DNA of 23,430 nt from a virus. Shown here piece by piece: positions 1-6,874 of this stretch (position 1 is its first letter; every line of letters begins with the position of its first letter). A program made the position numbers and the translations under genes. Under the pieces are notes generated by a model. It did no database searches. It had not been told where the DNA came from and saw only the letters and a program-made list of their open reading frames with translations. The stretch lies in IMG/VR virus record IMGVR_UViG_3300049595_000546, positions 1 to 23,430 of that record; one strand, given 5' to 3'.

Positions 1-77
1 ATTGGGATCTTGCCAGTTCCGAGGACCGTGAGAAGGCAGCTGTCCGGTTCGTGCCTCGCCAACAATTCATCTCATGA
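1..77 (+). CDS. C-terminal end of an upstream late gene (partial)
   Basis: An open frame enters from the left edge (first full codon at position 3) and stops with TGA at 75-77. It gives about 24 residues ending in VRFVPRQQFIS. The stop overlaps the ATG of the next gene as ATGA, the coupling style used elsewhere in this operon, and this is the main reason for calling it a real gene end. The fragment is too short to assign a family. By position it should be a virion or packaging protein. Confidence 0.6.
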   Translation, partial: WDLASSEDREKAAVRFVPRQQFIS

Positions 78-466
78 GCAATCGCTTTGCAAACGGCGCA
101 AAGGCATTCGGCTACTGCGATGTCTGCGGGTTTCGTTTCGACCTCAAAAAGCTCAAGAACCTCGTAGTCAAAACCAAGCAAACACAGATTCGTGCCTGTA
201 CGGCTTGTTGGACCCCAGATCAGCCACAGTTACAACTGGGTATGTACCCAGTCTCGGATCCAATCGCCATCCGTGATCCTCGTCCAGACACGAACACTTG
301 GTACTCGTCTGGTGTGACTGCTACGGGCTCGTTCGGCGGGGGTAGCAGGGTGATTGAGTGGGGCTGGGCTCCGATAGGTGGGTCCAGTGGTTTTGATGCG
401 CCCCTGACGCCAAATAGCTTGGTCGGGCAGGGATATGTTGGTACAGTCACGGTCAGCACGACCTGA
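74..466 (+). CDS. Zinc-ribbon phage protein, probably virion-associated
   Basis: This 130-aa protein has two CxxC pairs, C15-D-V-C18 and C42-T-A-C45, which form a treble-clef or zinc-ribbon-like site near the N-terminus. Basic residues (KKLKNLVVKTK) lie between the pairs. The C-terminal 60 residues are Gly/Ser/Thr-rich and look beta-structured. The ATG overlaps the stop of the preceding gene, so translation is probably coupled. Proteins of this kind sit among structural genes in many environmental phages, but I know of no defined role. Zinc binding is inferred from the cysteine spacing. A virion or DNA-binding role is inferred from position and charge. Confidence 0.75.
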   Translation: MSNRFANGAKAFGYCDVCGFRFDLKKLKNLVVKTKQTQIRACTACWTPDQPQLQLGMYPVSDPIAIRDPRPDTNTWYSSGVTATGSFGGGSRVIEWGWAPIGGSSGFDAPLTPNSLVGQGYVGTVTVSTT

Positions 467-482
467 ACACAAGGAGCCCGAA

Positions 483-641
483 ATGGCAGAGAAAGACAGC
501 AAGGCAATGGCCGCTCTTCGCGCACATGCGAAGAAGCCTGCGAAGCAGGCGCACGGCTTCAAGAAGGGCGGTCCCACCTCTGAGGACCGTATGCGCCTGG
601 GCAAGAACATGTCCCGCGCTGCCAACCAGAAGACGGGGTGA
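483..641 (+). CDS. Small basic hypothetical protein
   Basis: This 52-aa Lys/Ala-rich protein begins MAEKDSKAMAALRAHAKK and ends RLGKNMSRAANQKTG. I chose the ATG at 483 rather than an in-frame upstream start at 435. It has AAGGAG (471-476) at good spacing, and the upstream start would overlap the previous gene by 32 nt and add an unlike sequence. It is strongly basic with no membrane segment. The next gene begins 3 nt downstream. The function is unknown. Charge and location fit a nucleic-acid-contacting or head-associated accessory protein, but that is inference only. Confidence 0.7.
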   Translation: MAEKDSKAMAALRAHAKKPAKQAHGFKKGGPTSEDRMRLGKNMSRAANQKTG

Positions 642-644
642 AAC

Positions 645-836
645 ATGGGCAAGATCACAAAACTTCCTCCGGCCAAGCAGGCATACCCGCAAGAGGCTGA
701 GAACCCTCGGGATCTGTGCGTGGTGCTGGGCAACATTTCCAAGCATCCTGCTCCTGCGGCAAAGACCACGGGCATCAAGCAGCGTGGATCTGGTGCCGCT
801 ACGCGGGGCTTCATGTCTAGGGGGCCGATGGCGTGA
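645..836 (+). CDS. Small hypothetical phage protein
   Basis: This 63-aa protein begins MGKITKLPPAKQAYPQEAE and ends GAATRGFMSRGPMA. It is basic and Pro/Ala-rich, with no cysteine pairs or membrane helix. The Gly/Arg-rich C-terminal tail (GAATRGFMSRGPMA) resembles endings I associate with short uncharacterised proteins in phage head-completion regions. Its TGA overlaps the GTG start of the adaptor-like gene as GTGA, which implies coupled translation. The function is unknown. Confidence 0.7.
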   Translation: MGKITKLPPAKQAYPQEAENPRDLCVVLGNISKHPAPAAKTTGIKQRGSGAATRGFMSRGPMA

Positions 837-1480
837 ACTACTCCGAGTTGCAGACTGCTGTGCAGGATGCTGTGGAAAACAGCTTCTCTGCAAATGACTT
901 CTCCACGATGACGAAGTTGGCGGAGCAGCGCATCTACAACTCGGTGCAGCTTCCTAACCTCCGCAAGAATTCCACGCTGACGCTGACCATCGGTAACCCG
1001 CTACTTGTAGTCCCAACAGACTTTTTGTCCTCGTTTTCATTTGGGGTGACCGTTGCGGGTGTGTTCAGTTACTTGCTGAACAAGGATGTCAATTTCATCC
1101 GGGAGTCCTTCCCTAGTGTGGCTGTCACCGGGACGCCGCAGTATTACGCGCTGTACGGCACGCAGACGGGCACGCCAAAGGTTCAATCGTTCTTGCTTGG
1201 CCCCACGCCCAGCGCTGCTTTGAGCGCGGAGTTGGCGTATTTCTACTACCCGGAAAGTATCGTCACGGCAACGACCACATGGCTGGGTGACAATTTTGAT
1301 AGCGTGTTGTTTAACGCGGTCATGGTTGAAGCTGCTCGGTGGATGAAGCAGGAGCAGGATATTGTGGCCGAGGCAGACAAGCAGTACGTTCAATCCCTGA
1401 CCCTGCTGAAGAACCTGGGCGAAGGCAAAGACCGACAAGACGCATACCGTACTGGGCAGGTCAGAACAAAGGTGGTCTAA
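833..1480 (+). CDS. Head-tail adaptor-like protein (SU10 adaptor type)
   Basis: This 215-aa protein starts at GTG 833, inside the GTGA overlap with the previous stop. Diagnostic stretches are AEQRIYNSVQLPNLRKNSTLTLT (about residues 30-52, quoted in part: AEQRIYN and LPNLRKN), then VVPTDFLSSFSF (59-70), LLNKDVNFIRESFP (81-94) and TPQYYALYG (101-109). A helical segment (AVMVEAARWMKQEQDIVAEADK) follows. This order matches the adaptor family seen in SU10-like and many environmental phages, in which the protein docks below the portal to build the head-tail connector. Length and position next to small head-completion-type genes agree. The assignment rests on recalled family patterns, not on a search. 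Confidence 0.65.
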   Translation: MNYSELQTAVQDAVENSFSANDFSTMTKLAEQRIYNSVQLPNLRKNSTLTLTIGNPLLVVPTDFLSSFSFGVTVAGVFSYLLNKDVNFIRESFPSVAVTGTPQYYALYGTQTGTPKVQSFLLGPTPSAALSAELAYFYYPESIVTATTTWLGDNFDSVLFNAVMVEAARWMKQEQDIVAEADKQYVQSLTLLKNLGEGKDRQDAYRTGQVRTKVV

Positions 1481-1897
1481 ATGGCTCTGGTACAAACGCT
1501 ATGCTCTTCGTTCAAACAGGAGTCATGGCTGGCTATCCATGATCTGGATACCGATGTCCTGAAGATGGCGCTCTATACGAGCGCCGCTTCTCTTGGTGCA
1601 GACACCACGGTTTACACCACAACGGAAGAAGTTGTAGGCACTGGCTACACCGCAGGCGGTGTGGTTCTTGTCAATGTCCAAGTGCTCCTTTCTGGCACCA
1701 CGGCATATGTGACGTTCGACAACCCTGCTTGGCCGGGGTCTAGTTTTGTCACCCGTGGGGGTTTGATCTACAACTCCACCAAGGCAGACCGTGCAATTGC
1801 GGTGCTGGATTTTGGTTCAGACAAAACTGCTGGGCCAAATTTCACGGTGCAGCTTCCGGCTGCTTCTGCCACCACGGCGCTGATCCGATTCGCTTGA
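1481..1897 (+). CDS. Small phage structural protein, function unknown
   Basis: This 138-aa protein starts immediately after the adaptor gene stop (0 nt gap). It is rich in beta-favouring residues (V, T, Y, G) with no signal peptide or membrane segment. Recognisable pieces include SWLAIHDLDTDVLKMALYTS near the N-terminus and FVTRGGLIYNSTKADRAIAVLDFG near the C-terminus. The latter type of sequence occurs in small virion proteins encoded just before tail fibres in environmental phages. A role in tail or fibre attachment is plausible from context but is not shown by the sequence. Confidence 0.65.
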   Translation: MALVQTLCSSFKQESWLAIHDLDTDVLKMALYTSAASLGADTTVYTTTEEVVGTGYTAGGVVLVNVQVLLSGTTAYVTFDNPAWPGSSFVTRGGLIYNSTKADRAIAVLDFGSDKTAGPNFTVQLPAASATTALIRFA

Positions 1898-1905
1898 GGT
1901 AAGAC

Positions 1906-3210
1906 ATGCCATCAACCTATACCAGCAGCCTCAGGCTTGTTCTTCCGGCCACGGGGGAACTGAGCAATACCTGGGGTACGGTGTTCAACGCCGGGGCGAC
2001 GAGCCTGATTGACTCCTCGATTGCTGGTACGTCCAGCATCACGATGACGGCGGCGAACTACACGCTGACCTCAAGCAACGGCGCATCAGATGAAGCGCGG
2101 GCCATGTTCCTCGTGCTCGGCGGGACTCCAGGCGGTTCGTACAACGTCATCGTCCCAGCGGTCAGCAAGCTGTACTTCGTGACCAACAGCACGGGCGCAG
2201 CGCAGACGGTGAAGACCTCTGCTGGGACGGGAATCTCGGTGCCCAACGGCGCTCGGATTGCGCTACGGTGCGACGGTACAGATGTGTTGGAGGCACTGAC
2301 GTACTTTGGTTCCTTGACGCTGGGCGCAGCGTTGCCGGTGGCTTCGGGTGGTACGGGCGTTACGACGCTGACCGGTGTTCTTAAAGGCAACGGGACATCA
2401 GCGTTTACGGCGGGCAACGTAAACCTGACTTCGGAAGTTACCGGCACATTGCCTGTTGGCAACGGCGGCACCGGGGCCGCTACGTTCACGGCCAACAACG
2501 TCCTGCTCGGCAACGGCACCTCGGCTTTTCAGGAGGTGGCTCCGGGCACGGCGGGCAACATTCTCACAAGCAACGGTACAACTTGGCAAAGCACGGCCCC
2601 AGCCGCAAGTGGGGTTACCACAATCAGTTTTGGTTCTACCGGGTTGACGCCTAGCACGGCTACGAGTGGTGCTGTAAGCGTGGCGGGCACGCTGGCAATT
2701 GCCAACGGAGGCACGGGGGCAACAACTCTCGCGGGCGCAAACATCCCGGTCACTAACGTCGCCAACACCTTCACCGCCACACAGACCTTCAGCGGCTCCA
2801 GCAGCGTGTTGGGAATGGTGCTCAACGACGCAGCAGAAGTTGCCACCATCAGCGCCACAGCGGCCACAGGCACGATCAACTACGACATCACCACGCAGTC
2901 GGTGCTGTACTACACCACGAACGCTTCAGCCAACTGGACGGTGAACTTCCGCGCATCAAGCGGCACCAGCCTGAACACGGCGATGAGCACGGGGCAGAGC
3001 GTGACGGTGGCGTTCCTCGTGACGCAGGGCGCTACGGCGTACTACAACAACGTGGTGCAAGTGGATGGGTCTTCGGTAACACCCAAGTACCAAGGCGGCA
3101 CAGCATGGGCGGCAGGTAATGCCTCCAGCATCGACGCCTACGTCTACACCATCGTGAAGACCGGCAGTGCTGCGTTTACCGTGTTTGCATCGCAGACGAG
3201 GTTTGCATAA
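1906..3210 (+). CDS. Tail fibre protein with GGTG/GNGTSAF repeats
   Basis: This 434-aa protein is preceded by GAGG 6-9 nt upstream of the ATG. The N-terminal region (about 1-130; LRLVLPATGELSNTWG, then DSSIAGTSSITM, then SKLYFVTN and VPNGARIALRCDGT) is the virion-anchor type of domain I associate with environmental phage fibres. Residues 143-275 carry the repeat LPVxxGGTG...GNGTSAF: LPVASGGTG at 143-151, LPVGNGGTG at 182-190, LAIANGGTG at 263-271, with GNGTSAF at 161-167 and 202-208. Such repeats build trimeric beta shafts. Residues after about 290 look like a beta-rich distal domain. The stop overlaps the next ATG (TAATG). It probably acts in host recognition, possibly together with the following protein. 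Confidence 0.8.
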   Translation: MPSTYTSSLRLVLPATGELSNTWGTVFNAGATSLIDSSIAGTSSITMTAANYTLTSSNGASDEARAMFLVLGGTPGGSYNVIVPAVSKLYFVTNSTGAAQTVKTSAGTGISVPNGARIALRCDGTDVLEALTYFGSLTLGAALPVASGGTGVTTLTGVLKGNGTSAFTAGNVNLTSEVTGTLPVGNGGTGAATFTANNVLLGNGTSAFQEVAPGTAGNILTSNGTTWQSTAPAASGVTTISFGSTGLTPSTATSGAVSVAGTLAIANGGTGATTLAGANIPVTNVANTFTATQTFSGSSSVLGMVLNDAAEVATISATAATGTINYDITTQSVLYYTTNASANWTVNFRASSGTSLNTAMSTGQSVTVAFLVTQGATAYYNNVVQVDGSSVTPKYQGGTAWAAGNASSIDAYVYTIVKTGSAAFTVFASQTRFA

Positions 3211-5186
3211 TGCCGTTGCTTGAAACCAAAGGCGCTGCTTCTGCCCAAGGGTTTGGGCTTACATCTGCTGTTGCTGCAGCCAACTACATCGAGGACGTTT
3301 TCTCGACGTACCTCTACACCGGCAACGGCTCTACGCAAACCATCACCAACGGGATTGATCTGTTGGGTAAGGGTGGGTTGGTTTGGATTAAGTCGCGAAC
3401 AAACGCATACGACCACAGACTTTTGGATACCGACAGAAATTCCCTTGGCAATAGGCTTTCGTCAAACACGACGGGAGCACAGGTTGTCAACACGCCAAGC
3501 ACGAACTTGGCAACTCCGCTGTCTACTGGGTTTTCTCTGGGTACATCGTCTGCGGCGCAAGAAATTAACAATACCAGCGAGCCTTTTGTCTCATGGACTT
3601 TTAGAAGGCAAGCAAAGTTCTTTGATGTGGTGACGTATACGGGGAATAACGCATCCCAAACAGTGGCGCACAATCTTGGCTCAGACCCCGGATGCGTAAT
3701 TATTAAGTGCACAAACACAGCAGGCACTAGTTGGTGGGTTAGGCACAGAAGTGTTACATCCAATGCTGGGCTATTAAATTCTACTAACGCTTTTAATTTG
3801 AACATTAATGATGTTCCAACAACATCCTCAACAAGTCTTACATTTAGCGGTGGTCAATCAACAAATGTCAGCGGTCAAACCTACGTCGCCTACCTCTTCG
3901 CCCACGATGCAGGCGGCTTCGGCGCGTCTGGCACGGACAATGTGATTTCGTGTGGGAGTTATACGGGCGTTGGCAGTACTCAGCAAGACATCACGCTGGG
4001 CTACGAGCCTCAGTGGCTCATGATTAAGCGCACCGACACAACAAACCAATGGGTAATTGTTGACAACATGCGCGGCCTCTTTCAAACCGCTGATAACGCA
4101 CTTTGCGCTAACAACGCAGATGCTGAAGCCGCAACAGTTTCCATGTCTGGTGCAATGCAGCCGACAGCAACTGGGTTTCATCTTTACAACGCCAACAGTT
4201 CAGTAAATGCCTCTGGTGGAACCTACATCTACATCGCCATCCGCCGCGGCCCGATGAGGACTCCGACGACGGGGACGAGTGTGTATAACGCACTTACTCG
4301 CACCGGGACTGGAGCAGCCGTAAATATTACTGGGGTAGGATTTCCCCCAGACTTGGTTGCAAATAAAGGCCGGAGCCTCACAGGACTTGATAATCTTTGG
4401 ACTGATAGGCTTAGAGGCGCGACAAAATACGTAATTACAAACAGCACAAATGCGGAATCGACCAATGCGCAAATGGTCACTGCGCTTGGGCAAGATGGTG
4501 TTTCGTGGGGGAACGACGATGGAAATTTCAACACACGCACGTATGTAAACTGGTTCTTCCGCCGCGCCCCCGGCTTCTTTGATGTGGTGTGCTATACGGG
4601 GACGGGAGCCAACCGCACGGTGAGTCACAACTTGGGCGTGGTGCCTGAGTTGATGATTGTTAAGGTTAGAGATGGGAACGATAACTGGACAATTTATAAC
4701 TCTACTATATTCGCAGCTAACCCAGCAAATATTTTATTTTTTACTTCGGGTGCAGCAAGTGCCTTTAGTACTAGATTTAATAGCACCGCACCTACAAGCA
4801 CGGTGTTTACCGTTGGTACTGATACATCTACAAACTGGAACACTAAGACTTTTGTCGCCTACCTCTTCGCCACCGTCGCAGGCGTCAGCAAGGTGTTCTC
4901 CTACACTGGCAACGGCAGCAGCCAGACGATCAATTGCGGCTTCACTGGCGGTAGCCGGTTCGTCCTCATCAAACGCACGGACAGCACGGGCGATTGGTAC
5001 GTCTGGGACAGCGCACGCGGCATCGTGGCGGGTAACGATCCATACCTTTTGCTGAACAGCAGTGCGGCTGAAGTGACGACTGACGACAGCGTGGACACCG
5101 ACAGCACGGGCTTTGTGGTAAACCAAGTAGCCGCCACTAACGTCAACGTCACCTCCGCGACCTATATAGGGCTTGCGATTGCGTAA
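3210..5186 (+). CDS. Six-repeat tail fibre or virion surface protein (DUF7483-like)
   Basis: This 658-aa protein starts in a TAATG overlap with the fibre gene. It is built from about six units of 90-110 residues. Each begins near YTGxGxxQTI followed by an (I/V)K(R) strand: about 35-62, 142-166, 250-273, 363-388, 461-485 and 564-588. Several units close with a (T)(Y/F)VxYLF or (T)YVxWxFRR strand (126-133, 225-230, 445-452, 547-553). No signal peptide or membrane segment is visible. I relate it to the DUF7483-type repeats of phage fibres, from memory. The N-terminus (MPLLETKGAASAQGFGLT) resembles short attachment leaders of fibre proteins. The gene shows strong local composition swings. It probably acts in receptor binding. 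Confidence 0.7.
   Translation: MPLLETKGAASAQGFGLTSAVAAANYIEDVFSTYLYTGNGSTQTITNGIDLLGKGGLVWIKSRTNAYDHRLLDTDRNSLGNRLSSNTTGAQVVNTPSTNLATPLSTGFSLGTSSAAQEINNTSEPFVSWTFRRQAKFFDVVTYTGNNASQTVAHNLGSDPGCVIIKCTNTAGTSWWVRHRSVTSNAGLLNSTNAFNLNINDVPTTSSTSLTFSGGQSTNVSGQTYVAYLFAHDAGGFGASGTDNVISCGSYTGVGSTQQDITLGYEPQWLMIKRTDTTNQWVIVDNMRGLFQTADNALCANNADAEAATVSMSGAMQPTATGFHLYNANSSVNASGGTYIYIAIRRGPMRTPTTGTSVYNALTRTGTGAAVNITGVGFPPDLVANKGRSLTGLDNLWTDRLRGATKYVITNSTNAESTNAQMVTALGQDGVSWGNDDGNFNTRTYVNWFFRRAPGFFDVVCYTGTGANRTVSHNLGVVPELMIVKVRDGNDNWTIYNSTIFAANPANILFFTSGAASAFSTRFNSTAPTSTVFTVGTDTSTNWNTKTFVAYLFATVAGVSKVFSYTGNGSSQTINCGFTGGSRFVLIKRTDSTGDWYVWDSARGIVAGNDPYLLLNSSAAEVTTDDSVDTDSTGFVVNQVAATNVNVTSATYIGLAIA
3300..5186 (+). 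repeat. Six degenerate ~100-residue coding repeats
   Basis: The YTGxGxxQTI strand motif recurs at roughly 3310, 3635, 3957, 4296, 4590 and 4900, with units of about 300 bp. Nucleotide conservation is mostly lost except at short anchors: GTCGCCTACCTCTTCGCC is exact at 3885-3902 and 4854-4871, and TTCTTTGATGTGGT recurs near 3620 and 4573. The array probably arose by old internal duplication of one beta domain. Confidence 0.65.
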
Positions 5187-5195
5187 GGAACCATC

Positions 5196-5684
5196 ATGCA
5201 AATCAGACTTCGCGCCACAGGCGCAGTGATGCTGGAGAGCGAGTTCCGCGCTTACCAGCAGGCCAACGGTGGCCCGACTTGGGGCCGCACCACGGACGAG
5301 GTGCTGGAAGCTCTCAACGCCGACCCAGTATTTGAAGGCCCGCAGGCATCAGGCGGTACGGTCTATCAGTTCTCTATGCCTTCTGGTGTTGAGCAGATCG
5401 ACGGCAAGTGGTACACCAAGCATATCCTTGGCCCTGTCTTCACAGACACCGAAGATGCCACCGCTGCCGAGCAAGAAGCGGCGTACAAGGCTCAGAAAGA
5501 CGCCGAGCAGGCCAAGTCTGTGCGTGAAACCCGCAACCAGAAACTCAAGGACACAGACTGGACGCAAGTGGCCGACGCCCCGGTGGACAAAGCCGCATGG
5601 GCAGCGTACCGACAGGAACTGCGCGACATCACTGCACAGGCCGGGTTCCCGTGGAATGTGACTTGGCCCACTCAGCCGGAGTAA
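5196..5684 (+). CDS. Phage tail assembly chaperone-like protein
   Basis: This 162-aa protein has AAGGA upstream of the ATG. Residues 107-158 carry the pattern R-x-x-RN-x-x-L-x-x-TDWTQ...DAPVD...W-x-x-YRQELRDIT...GFP...WP, which is typical of the Phage_tail_APC family and the tail-fibre-assembly C-terminal domain. The N-terminal part (1-80) is a small mixed fold beginning MQIRLRATGAVMLESEFR. A Glu/Ala/Lys-rich helix (86-110) links the two. Such proteins are encoded directly after fibre genes and help fold or attach them, as the position here suggests. It could instead be a minor virion component. The family assignment is from recall. Confidence 0.7.
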   Translation: MQIRLRATGAVMLESEFRAYQQANGGPTWGRTTDEVLEALNADPVFEGPQASGGTVYQFSMPSGVEQIDGKWYTKHILGPVFTDTEDATAAEQEAAYKAQKDAEQAKSVRETRNQKLKDTDWTQVADAPVDKAAWAAYRQELRDITAQAGFPWNVTWPTQPE

Positions 5685-5687
5685 GCC

Positions 5688-5960
5688 ATGAACTGGGCAG
5701 ACGTTCTAAAAGCCGTCATACCAATTGTGGTTGCATCTTTGGCGTGGCTGCTCGGGCAGGTGAACTCTTTCTCTGAGCGGCTGACCAAGATCGAAGGCTC
5801 CATGCCTGCGCTTATCACGGCTCAAGGTGTGCCTACTGACAGCCCCTTGTCTGCTGAGAAACGTGCCATGCTCAAAGAGCAACTTATGACGCACATCAAC
5901 GAGCTTCAGGTCAAGGTCCGGCTGCTTGAAGAGCGCGAACGTATCAAAGGAGCCAAGTGA
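5688..5960 (+). CDS. Small membrane protein with coiled coil, lysis-associated
   Basis: This 90-aa protein has GGAG upstream of the ATG at 5688. One hydrophobic helix lies at about residues 6-23 (VLKAVIPIVVASLAWLLG). A helical, charged tail follows (AEKRAMLKEQLMTHINELQVKVRLLEERERIKG, about 55-87) with heptad-like spacing of L and V. The stop overlaps the next start as TGATG. The topology, with a single N-terminal anchor and a coiled coil, fits an i-spanin (Rz-like) or a holin accessory protein. No embedded Rz1-like lipoprotein was found, so spanin identity is only a possibility. Confidence 0.65.
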   Translation: MNWADVLKAVIPIVVASLAWLLGQVNSFSERLTKIEGSMPALITAQGVPTDSPLSAEKRAMLKEQLMTHINELQVKVRLLEERERIKGAK

Positions 5961-6430
5961 TGTTTGAGTCGCTAATCGGTGGTTTGTTCGGCGGTATCCT
6001 GCGCCTTGCGCCAGAGCTGTTCAAGCTCTTCGACAAGAAGAATGAACGGGCGCATGAGCTTCGCATGGTTGAAGCCGAGATGGAGTTTGCCAAGATCCGT
6101 GGTGAGATCGCCATGCGGCAGGTCGAAGCGCAAATGACGATGGCCGAGATGGACACGATGGCCCAGGCGTTCAAGGAGCAGTCCGAGACCGCCAAGAATG
6201 CCGGGTGGTTTGTCTCCGCGATCTCAGCGCTGGTGCGCCCGATGGTCACCTACTCCTTCCTGGCTCTGTACGCCTCTGTGAAGATTGCTGCCTTCCTGAT
6301 CGCCATGGACCAAAACGGCAACTGGAAAGAAGTGCTGGTCACGATGTGGGGCGCAGACGACCTTGCCGTCTTCAACATGATCATCTCCTTCTGGTTTGTC
6401 GGACGGGTGTATGAGCGGTCCAGTAAGTGA
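5960..6430 (+). CDS. Holin-like membrane protein (GTA_holin_3TM type)
   Basis: This 156-aa protein starts at ATG 5960 within the TGATG overlap; a GTG three bases upstream would add a single Met. The N-terminus (GGLFGGILRLAPELFKLFDKK) is amphipathic. Residues 28-80 form a charged helix (ERAHELRMVEAEMEFAKIR...). Two hydrophobic spans follow, at about 83-116 (FVSAISALVRP...FLALYASVKIAAFLIAM) and 133-150 (DLAVFNMIISFWFVGRV). This matches the three-helix holin family named after gene-transfer-agent release, as I recall it. Position directly before the lysozyme supports a role in inner-membrane permeabilisation at lysis. The last 20 nt overlap the lysozyme gene. Confidence 0.65.
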   Translation: MFESLIGGLFGGILRLAPELFKLFDKKNERAHELRMVEAEMEFAKIRGEIAMRQVEAQMTMAEMDTMAQAFKEQSETAKNAGWFVSAISALVRPMVTYSFLALYASVKIAAFLIAMDQNGNWKEVLVTMWGADDLAVFNMIISFWFVGRVYERSSK

Positions 6431-6872
6431 GGCGGTAGACATTGCTGCTGCTCTGTGTCGGCCCTTCGAAGGGCTGCGGCTGAAGCCGTACATCTGCCCA
6501 GCGGGCTACCCCACGATTGGCTATGGGACCGTCTTCAAGCCAGACGGCACCAAGGTGACGATGGAGCATCCCGAGATCACCAAGGAGATTGCGGACGAGT
6601 GGTTGCTGTCTGAGCTACAGACAAACTATCTGGCAGGGGTTTTGAAGGCTTCGCCGAGCTTGATTGCTTACCCCAAAGCCCTTGGTGCTATGGCCGACTT
6701 TGCTTACAATCTTGGCGTGGCCCGGTATCGCGGCAGCACCCTGCGGCGTAAGATTGACGAGCAGGACTGGGAAGGTGCCAAGGAGCAGTTGGCCTTGTGG
6801 GTGCGCGGTGGCGGGCGTGTACTGCCCGGTCTGGTCAAGCGTAGAGCCGCCGAGTCGGCACTGCTGGGGTAA
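6411..6872 (+). CDS. Endolysin: GH24 lysozyme (E-8-C-5-T type)
   Basis: This 153-aa protein cleaves the peptidoglycan glycan backbone between MurNAc and GlcNAc. I chose ATG 6411; an upstream TTG at 6396 only adds MSDGC. The catalytic-site stretch is E20-GLRLKPYI-C29-PAGYP-T35-IGYGT. E20 and T35 match the T4 lysozyme Glu11 and Thr26, and Cys sits where T4 has Asp20, a variation known in phage GH24 enzymes. Downstream LGAMADFAYNLGVARYRGSTLRRKI and GRVLPGLVKRRAAESALL match the C-terminal lobe of the family, and full length is typical. No clear signal peptide is present, so export should depend on the holin. Confidence 0.9.
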   Translation: MSGPVSEAVDIAAALCRPFEGLRLKPYICPAGYPTIGYGTVFKPDGTKVTMEHPEITKEIADEWLLSELQTNYLAGVLKASPSLIAYPKALGAMADFAYNLGVARYRGSTLRRKIDEQDWEGAKEQLALWVRGGGRVLPGLVKRRAAESALLG

Positions 6873-6874
6873 AC

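Noticed and set aside
435-482. Upstream in-frame start for the 52-aa basic protein
   Set aside because: ATG 483 has AAGGAG at good spacing, and the earlier start would overlap the previous gene without a ribosome-binding site.
230-814. Minus-strand 194-codon open frame opposite the zinc-ribbon and small-protein genes
   Set aside because: It spans several well-supported plus-strand genes with good ribosome-binding sites, and its product is Arg/Cys/Pro-rich with no recognisable pattern, so it is a shadow frame.
526-897. Plus-strand 123-codon frame overlapping three genes
   Set aside because: The product is Arg/Cys/Ser-rich, overlaps coupled genes, and looks like frame-shifted reading of their codons.
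6396-6410. TTG start for the lysozyme
   Set aside because: It adds only MSDGC before the ATG at 6411 and increases overlap with the holin-like gene; homologous lysozymes do not need this extension.
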